Assembly (NCBI GenBank): GCA_965240325.2
Contig: OZ251239.1
Coordinates: 1,426,001-1,490,000, forward strand
DNA length: 64,000 nt
Source: Rebecca billardiae RCC1528
Lineage: Eukaryota; Haptophyta
Reading direction: 5' to 3'
This document shows, piece after piece, positions 57,781 through 64,000 of this stretch. The notes below the pieces were generated by a model, which saw only the letters and a list, made by a program, of their open reading frames with translations, was not told the origin of the DNA and did not search any database. Positions within the stretch are counted from its first letter, which is position 1, and each line of letters starts with the position of its first letter. A program made the position numbers and the translations under genes.

Positions 57781-57883
57781 ACACGCGCGCACACACACAC
57801 ACACGCACACGCGCACACACACGCGCGCGCACACACACACGCACACGCGCACACACACGCACACACACACACACACACGCACA

Positions 57884-57916
<33 letters not shown>

Positions 57917-58033
57917 GCACACGCGCACACACACGCGCGCACACACACACACACGCACACGCGCACACACACGCGCGCGCACACACACACGCACACGCGC
58001 ACACACACGCACACACACACACACACACGCACA

Positions 58034-58066
<33 letters not shown>

Positions 58067-58071
58067 GCACA

Positions 58072-58104
<33 letters not shown>

Positions 58105-59573
58105 GCACACGCGCACACACACGCGCGCACACACACACACACGCACACGCGCACACACACGCACACACACACTCGCGCGGCGGGCGGCGGCGCGCGCGGG
58201 TTGGTGCTGGGCTGGGCGCGCGCTCACGCGGGTGTGCGCGCCACGCCCTTCGCCCGCTGCCGCAGGTGGTGCTGCTCAGCAACACCGTCGTGCACAACAC
58301 CTACCTGCCCAACGGCGCGCGCGGCCGGGTGAGCGGCTTCATGGGGCTGGCCGCGGCGCGCGCGCACACGGCCCGGAGGCTGGCGGCGGCCAGCGCGATC
58401 ACGATGGGCTGGGCGGGCGTGCCGTCAGAGGAGTGCCCGCCCAGCGTGCAGCGCGCGCGGACGGAGGCCTTCCACTGCGAGGCCGCGCTGAGTTGGATCG
58501 AGGAGCAGCGCACGCCCGAGCAGCACGCGCCGGCGGCCGCGCCCGCGGAGGAGCGCGCGCCCGCTGCTGCTGCTGCGCCGCCGCCGCCGCGGCCGCCAAG
58601 GCGCCGTGGCAATGGCGCCGCCGCGGCGGCGGCGGCGGCGGCGGCGGCGGTGGCCGACGCGCCCGCGCCCGACTACGCCAGCGGCGACGAGGGCGGCGCG
58701 GGCGGCTCGGACGGCGGCGAGGGCGAGGAGAGTGCCGGGATGATGTCGACGCAGTCCGAGCCGGCCTCGCCGCCGCCGCCGCCGCCGCCGCCGCTGCCGC
58801 CGCCGACGACGGCTGAGCCGCTGCCGCCGCTGCCGTCGCACCCGCTGCTCCCCCTCGTCACGTTCGCCAAGCTGGGCGCGGCGGCCGTGCCGATCTTCCC
58901 CGTCGAGTTCGAGCACAAGATCGCCGGGCTCGGCGCGTGCGTGCGGAGCGCGACCCCGCTCGCGCTCGCGTGGGCGCTCACCATCCACAAGGCGCAGGGC
59001 ATGAGCCTCGACTGCATGTGCTGCGACCTCAGCCGCTGCTTTGCAGACGGTCAGGTGTACGTGGCCCTCTCGCGCGCGTCCGGCTTCGGCGCGCTGCAGC
59101 TGCTCGGCTCGCCGCCGTCGCTGGACAGGCAGCTGCGCACCGCGGCGCTCGTCAGCGCCTTCTACAGCTACACGCACGCGCGCGGCCCGCCTGCCGCCCA
59201 GCCGCACGCGCCCGGCCCCGCGCCCGCGCGCGGCGAGAGTGTGCCGCAGGAGGTGGGTGGCGGCTGGTGGGCCAACGACCCGCAGGCGGACGGCGGCTTC
59301 AACACGCGCGAGACGCACGCGCGGCTGTGCGGCGCGCGCTTTGTGCCGCTCGGCGCGGTCGTGCGGCTGGACGACGACGAGACGCCGCGGCCGGCCGAGA
59401 TGGTCGCGGAGCTCGAGCCGCACGGTCACCCGGCCGGCGCGCGCTGCGAGGCGTGCGGCGTGCTGCTCGTGCACTCCGTCGCGTGCTGGGAGCACCAGCG
59501 GCGCCGGCGCGCGGGCGGCACCGCGCCCGCGGCCGCGCGTGACAATGCCGATGCCGACGCCGCCGCTGCGTAG
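56010..59573 (+). CDS. PIF1: PIF1-family DNA helicase with a (CA)n intron
   Basis: Exon 1 56010-57329, intron 57330-58265 (936 nt), exon 2 58266-59573; 875 residues when spliced. Walker A GGAGTGKS at 98-105, motif Ia [17 protein letters not shown], Walker [10 protein letters not shown] (D171-E172), motif [13 protein letters not shown], then [14 protein letters not shown]. The splice joins LRVGAQ to [22 protein letters not shown], matching the PIF1 block LKVGAQVMLLKN...LVNGxxGxV. Exon 2 has a Pro/Ala-rich insertion and ends with [17 protein letters not shown] and [16 protein letters not shown] (motifs V and VI). PIF1 enzymes are 5-to-3-prime helicases acting on G-quadruplexes, telomeres and mitochondrial or nuclear replication forks. 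The tail carries a [18 protein letters not shown]ys/His motif. In-frame ATGs at 56070 and 56133 are alternative starts; nearly 80 residues precede the helicase core. Confidence 0.88.
57339..58172. repeat. (CA)n/(CG)n microsatellite filling the helicase intron
   Basis: About 830 bases of CA dinucleotides punctuated by CGCG, themselves arranged in higher-order blocks. No stop codon in the helicase frame, and the whole intron is 936 = 3 x 312 nt, so an unspliced message would stay open with a His/Thr/Ala/Arg tract. Confidence 0.95.
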
Positions 59574-60371
59574 TCATACGTGACCACGCGCGCACATGCT
59601 GAGCGCGGCATAACTGCCCGCGCACTGGACTCTTATATATAGGCCGGACTACGATATTCCAGTGACAACGGCGTCAGCGTACGGACGGACGCCAGGAACA
59701 ACGCCGGACCGCGGGCTGGTCGTCTGTGGTCATCGCCACTGCTACTGAATTAGTACATACAATAACATAGTCAGATAGTGCGATGATGATCCGGATCGGT
59801 GATCGTCGGAATTCGGCAGCCGACCAGTAGTCGCGGATGACCGGACGACGGTGCGCTGCTATAACTGCTGTGATGACTGACGACTACGACGATATGCTGA
59901 TAGACGACTGACGAGGATCCGGATCATCTGCTTAATCGGGCCCGCGCCGGGCGGCGCATGCCGATATACAGAAGTGAGTCGGCGCGCGACGGGCCGAGCG
60001 CGCCATAGTTGATGCTGCGTTGCTGCCCGAAACTCTGAACTCGCAGCGTAGCACCAGCCACGGCCCCGTATTCGGTCGTCCGGCCGCGCGCGCCACGGAC
60101 CCACGCCCACGGTGTCATCGAGCTCCGGCACCTAACCGCGTCGTCTGATCGTCGTCATGTTACCTGCTGCGTGCGACGCTCGCCACCAGCCGCCTGCCGA
60201 GCCCATGCGTCCGACATCCGCCGAGCGAGGCACGGCTCGGACCGACCCATCGCCGCAGAGAGCGTGCTCGAAGCACACGAAGGATGCCAGGCCTAACCTA
60301 GAAGAGTGCTGCAGAGAGAGGAGGAGGGAGGGAGTCGAGGAGAGAGAGAGAGCGCATACGGGGGCCGCGTG
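59574..60371. other. Intergenic, no gene seen
   Basis: Unique, lower-GC DNA between convergent genes with a purine-rich GAGGAGGGAGGGAGTCGAGG stretch near 60320 just past the SERF-like stop codon. No RNA gene recognised. Confidence 0.55.
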
Positions 60372-60812
60372 TTATTTGACGTCGAACTTCTGCTTGACGA
60401 CGGCACCGGCGTCGGCCTTCTTGCTGTCGGCCTGCTGGGCCCTCTTGGCCTCCGCAGCCGCCTGCTTTTCGCGCATCTTGTCCGCATCGCTGCGGGCCGG
60501 GCGCGGGGCGTGTGAGCGCCGGCTGCTGCGGCGGGCGCGCGCCTGGCTCGGAGCGGGTGCGGCGCGGCGCGTGGGCTCACCTCTGCGCGCTCTTCAGGTT
60601 AGACTTGGTATCCTTCGCATACTTCTGGTTGCGCGCCTGCGCGCGCGCCCGATCCGTGTCCCGCTGGTTGCCACCTGCCGCCGGCAGCACGCGTGGTCGC
60701 AGCCGCGGAGATACGTCGCGCGCGCACAGGCAGAGCGTTGATACGGCGCCCGGCGCAGCGGCCGCGTCGAGAGCGCGAGCACGCGGCACGTGGGTGTGCG
60801 CGCACGTGTCAT
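60372..60812 (-). CDS. SERF-like (4F5) small basic protein, copy a, three exons
   Basis: Exon 1 60806-60812 (ATGACAC, only 7 coding nt), intron to 60675; exon 2 60581-60674; intron 60490-60580; exon 3 60372-60489; 72 residues. Splicing builds MTRGNQRD, the exact N-terminal signature of SERF/4F5 proteins, which exists in no unspliced frame. It continues TDRARAQARNQKYAKDTKSN, then LKSAQSDADKMREKQAAAEA and a Lys/Ala tail ending KQKFDVK. SERF proteins are short, highly charged and disordered; they bind RNA and promote amyloid aggregation of other proteins. The same exon plan and 94-nt middle exon recur in copy b. Confidence 0.82.
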
Positions 60813-61484
60813 TCGAAGGGTTCGGTTGTCGAGGAGCAGTGGCGCCTCCCACGAGCCCTCTCTCGCCCTGGCAGCAGCTGCCCTGGGATGCGCGCCTCGC
60901 TTGGCACCTGCCAACAAGGTTGATGGCAGGTGCGCACGGCCACACGCACGCCCAAGGCTGGGGCCGCCCCCGCCGCTCGGGCTGGGCAGTTGACGAACTT
61001 GCTGCGGACGACTTTGGTTGTTACCGACGCTGGAAAATCATTTTCAGCCGATTTGGTGAGCTTTTCTAATCCTACACTGGCGTCGCTAGGCGACGACATG
61101 CTCAGCACACTTGGCGAGACGTTGCGATGGTATTGTTTGTGTGGCGCCAGAATGCGCGACCATGGTGACGACCATCGCATCGCCATCATCAGCACTTGAT
61201 GATGACTGATGATCCAGTCGCGTAATAGATTCACTCACAGTCACAATGTGTGTGATGTGACGTGACTTGCTGACGGCGCCACGCCCGGCCGGGCGCCAGC
61301 AAGGAGCAACGCGTTCCTCCATCGGCAGCCCAAGTGCCCGCGCGTCCCTGCGTGGGTCTCCATGCGCCGCTCTGCACGAGGCCGGCGCGCCTGCCACCGA
61401 CCTGGGAGGCCGCGGCGGCAGCGGCTGTGAGCTGCAGCCTCCGCCGCACGCTCGGCGGCAGGCAGGCCGGTGCCGGGCGACGTG
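60813..61484. other. Intergenic between the two SERF-like genes
   Basis: Promoter side of copy a and 3-prime flank of copy b. No other gene recognised. Confidence 0.6.
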
Positions 61485-61933
61485 CTACTTGATTTCGAAG
61501 CGCTGCTTGACGACCACGCCCGAGTCCACCTTCTGGGGCGCAAGGGCGGCCTTCTTCGCCTCCGCGGCCGCCTGCTTCTGCCGCATCTTGTCCGCGTCGC
61601 TGCGGGGGGTCGGCGGAGGGAGCGCAAAGCGGCGTGAGCGCTTTCTCTCGGCCGCGCACGGCGTGCTGCAAGGCTTGAGCCGGGCGCGGGAGCGTGGAGA
61701 GCGCGCACCTCTGCGCGGTCTTCAGGTTGGACTTGCCATCTTTGGCGTACCTCTCCTTCCGCGCCTGCGCACGCGCCCGGTCCGTGTCGCGCTGGTTGCC
61801 GCCTGCGTCGAGCCGGCGCATCGAGCAGCCGCCGACACACCGCGGGCGCGCGGGGCGGTGAGCCACGGTGCTTCGATGGGTGACACGCTCAAAGGCCGAG
61901 CGCACGACGCACGAACGTGCGCGCACGTGACAT
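61485..61933 (-). CDS. SERF-like (4F5) small basic protein, copy b, three exons
   Basis: Exon 1 61927-61933 (ATGTCAC, 7 nt), exon 2 61709-61802 (94 nt), exon 3 61485-61599; introns 61803-61926 and 61600-61708; 71 residues. Product begins MSRGNQRDTDRARAQARKER and continues YAKDGKSNLKTAQSDADKMR, with a QKQAAAEAKKAALAPQ stretch, ending VVKQRFEIK. Nearly identical gene structure to copy a, 673 bp away in the same orientation, so a tandem duplicate. Divergent from the kinase gene on its upstream side (513 bp). Confidence 0.82.
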
Positions 61934-62446
61934 CTGCGCTCGTCCGCCGCGAGTGTGTGTCCGCGCGCCGCTCCGCAGCCCAGGCGGCCGCCCCCAGCAG
62001 GCCACGGTCTTGGGAAGGCTTGGTGCAGCTCCCTCGCGGAAGGCTACCGGCTGGCGCGTCTGGACTGCCGCGTGAATCTTGGGGGTTGTCCGGTTCCATG
62101 TCCGGTGACTTCCTCACCTGCTGCAAGGGCCTTGCCTGCTGGCTGCTGCGGCTGCTTGGCTGCTTGAGTCTTGAAGCTGATCAACAGCCGGACCTCTAAA
62201 ATCGCTGAAAGCAAGTAAGCAACCCGGTCCCGGACTTCGACATGGGCCGGAAGCCGAATGCAGGGCGGCGAAGGGTCGCCGCCCTTTTTCTCAGCTTTTT
62301 CCATCTGTGAGTCACTGAGTCTCCATCGGTCGCATTGGAGCGCTGCCGAGACTGAACTGGCCAATCAGCTGCGCCTGAGCAGCATCCGAAGGGACATTCA
62401 GAAGTGCAGACGCGCGGCGGACCCGCGGTGGACGCGCGCATCTGCG
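61934..62446. other. Shared upstream region, SERF-like b and AGC kinase
   Basis: 513 bp between divergent starts, without a recognised gene. An ATG at 62258 is in frame with the kinase and would add 63 residues lacking features. Confidence 0.55.
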
Positions 62447-64000
62447 ATGTCGAGCGGCGGCACGGCGCCCGAGGGCGGCGGGCGGCGCAGCTCGAACGAG
62501 AGCGAGCTGAGCGAGAAGGCCTCCGCCCAGCGCGGCGAGCGCTCGCTCTCCATCGACGACTTCCAGGTCCTCTCCAAGCTCGGCGAGGGCGGCTTTGGGA
62601 CCGTGCTGCTCGTGCGCAAGAAGTCGAACGGCAAGCTGTACGCGCTCAAGGTGCTGGTGAAGAAGAACATGACGAAGCACGGCGACGCGCAGCGCGCGAT
62701 CTCCGAGTCCGCCGCGATGCAGGACCTCCGCCACCCGTTCATCGTCGAGCTGCACTACGCGTTCCAGGACGCAAAGCACGTGTACTTTGTGCTCGAGTTT
62801 GTGGGCGGCGGCGACCTCTTCTCGCACCTCGAGCGCGGGATCTTCCCCGAGGCGTGGTGCAAGGTGTACATCGCAGAGATCGCACTCGCGATCGAGCACG
62901 TCCACTCGCAGGACTTTGTCTACCGCGACCTCAAGGTGCGCGGCACGCGCGCGGCGCGCGTCGCGCAGCGCGCGGCGGCGGCGGCGGCCGGAGCCGCTGC
63001 GCGGCGGCGGCGGCGGCTAGCTGGCTGGCGCGGCTCTGGCCGTCACCGTGGGCGGCGGCCCACGAGCTTGCGTGCGCGCGACGGCGCGTGCCCGCCCTGA
63101 TCCCGCGCGCCCTTCGCGCGCGCGCTCGCGCCCTGCCATGCGGCGCGTCCGCGGCCTTTGGCGCGCCGCGCGCTCCGCGTGCGCACCAGCCGGAGAATGT
63201 TCTGGTCGGCTCGGACGGGCACCTGGTGCTGGCGGACTTTGGGCTGGCGAAGAAGGTGCAGTCGCGCAAGACGGGCAAGCGGCTGATGACGCTGATCGGC
63301 ACGCCCTCGCTGCTCGCGCCCGAGCAGTTCCTCGAGAAGGATTATGGAAACTCGATCGACTGGTGGGCGCTCGGGCTGCTGTTCTGCGAGATGCTGATGG
63401 GCGAGACGCTGATCGTGGAGGTGGGCGACGACAACCTGCACGCGCTCATCGAGGCGTTCAAGCAGCAGCGCCACCTGCGCGCCGCGCCAGCGTACGCGCG
63501 CGGCGCATGGCGGCACGCTCGCGGTCGGCGCGGGGCGCGGCTGGGCGCACGCTCGGCGCCGCCGCGGTGCCGCGGGCTCTCACGCCCGCCTGCGCGGCCT
63601 GCTCGCTCCCCCCCGTGCGCAGCTGGGTGTCCGCCGAGGCGTCCGACCTGATCACCCGGCTGCTCACCGTGCCCCGGCACAAGCGGATGTGCTGCGGCCC
63701 CGAGGGGTTTGCGGAGCTGCAGCGACATCCATTCTTCAGCGGTGCGCGTGCGCACGCGCCCGCCCGCCCGCGCGCGCCGCCGCGCAGGGGTGGGGGCCGT
63801 GCGCAGCGCGCGGGGAGGGCGGCGTGGCAGCGCGTCGCGTGCGCGCGGCGGCGGCGTGGGCGTGCCCGATCCTCGCGCGTGCCCGCGCTCGCTCACCCGG
63901 CGCGCGCGCACACGCGCGGCCCACCGCCCTCGCCGTCGCGTGCGGCGCGGCGCGGCGCGGCGCGGCGCGGCGCGGCGCGTTGTGCCGGTGCGTGGTGTGC
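62447..64000 (+). CDS. AGC-type Ser/Thr protein kinase, partial (3-prime end beyond right edge)
   Basis: Exons 62447-62935, 63190-63491, 63623-63741; introns 62936-63189 (254 nt), 63492-63622 (131 nt), and a third beginning at 63742 and still open at 64000. Splices are phase 0, 2 and 1 and rebuild DLK|PENVLVGSDGHLVLADFGLA, LRAAPA|WVSAEASDLITRLL and HPFFSG. Motifs: Gly loop LGEGGFGTV (45-53), ATP Lys K68 in YALKVL, FVYRDLK with catalytic D161 (Tyr for His, usual in AGC kinases), DFG at 179-181, GTPSLLAPEQF in place of GTPEYLAPE, and IDWWALGLLFCEML. The N-terminal 35 residues are Ser/Glu-rich. Family placement is PKA/PKG/AKT-like; the C-terminal AGC tail lies outside. The GTPSLLAPE change and the GETLIVEV stretch after the APE region, where PPF is expected, are atypical. 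Confidence 0.85.
63942..63979. repeat. GCGGC pentamer repeat in the third kinase intron
   Basis: About seven to eight GCGGC units, near the right edge. Confidence 0.9.

Noticed and set aside
57330-58265. His/Thr/Arg/Ala-rich helicase insert, and Cys/Val-rich ORFs on the opposite strand
   Set aside because: Translations of the (CA)n tract; splice sites at both ends rebuild the conserved helicase block exactly.

Overview
The window is nuclear DNA of a GC-rich unicellular eukaryote, most likely an alga with a secondary plastid (haptophyte, pelagophyte or similar; the sequence does not settle which). The evidence is spliceosomal introns of about 80 to 940 nt with GT/AG borders, (TA)n, (GT)n and (CA)n microsatellites, F-box/RCC1, septin, FKBP25, ZIP11, SERF, PIF1 and AGC-kinase genes, a peroxiredoxin with a signal-plus-transit-like leader, and a large set of EsV-1-7 cysteine-repeat genes, a family known mainly from brown algae, other algae, oomycetes and phaeoviruses. 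Operons, Shine-Dalgarno sites, rRNA, tRNA and CRISPR arrays were not seen.

Layout. 0-8 kb: a GT25-like glycosyltransferase running off the left edge, then two F-box/RCC1 paralogues and a third decayed copy, with a retroelement-like remnant between them. 8.1-14.4 kb: a gene-free block built of a duplicated sequence pair (X, Y), a 63-bp satellite, a 196-bp satellite, a 77-bp triplicate and AT/GT microsatellites; all long ORFs here look spurious. 14.6-25.5 kb: ordinary genes, several in head-to-head pairs with only about 110-140 bp between starts (WSC-domain protein / sulfotransferase; FKBP25 / EsV-1-7; ZIP11 / TRIQK-like). 26.8-45.6 kb: four tandem copies of a 4.7-kb unit, each holding a divergent pair of an eight-repeat EsV-1-7 coiled-coil protein and a large oxygenase/ankyrin protein; only the fourth copy keeps the C-terminal prolyl-4-hydroxylase-like domain. 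46-50.3 kb: septin, AAAP amino-acid transporter, peroxiredoxin. 50.4-56 kb: three more EsV-1-7 genes in direct orientation, the middle one a recombinant of its neighbours, the whole block bracketed by a 29-bp direct repeat. 56-64 kb: PIF1-family helicase with a stop-free (CA)n intron, two SERF-like genes with a 7-nt first coding exon, and an AGC kinase running off the right edge.

The most unusual content is the EsV-1-7 complement: eight genes in 34 kb, all sharing a 5-prime leader with a tiny upstream reading frame (MAASP...stop) 81-88 bp before the ATG, four of them physically paired with a dual-oxygenase/ankyrin gene. All alignments were done by eye; family calls rest on visible motifs, not on searches.
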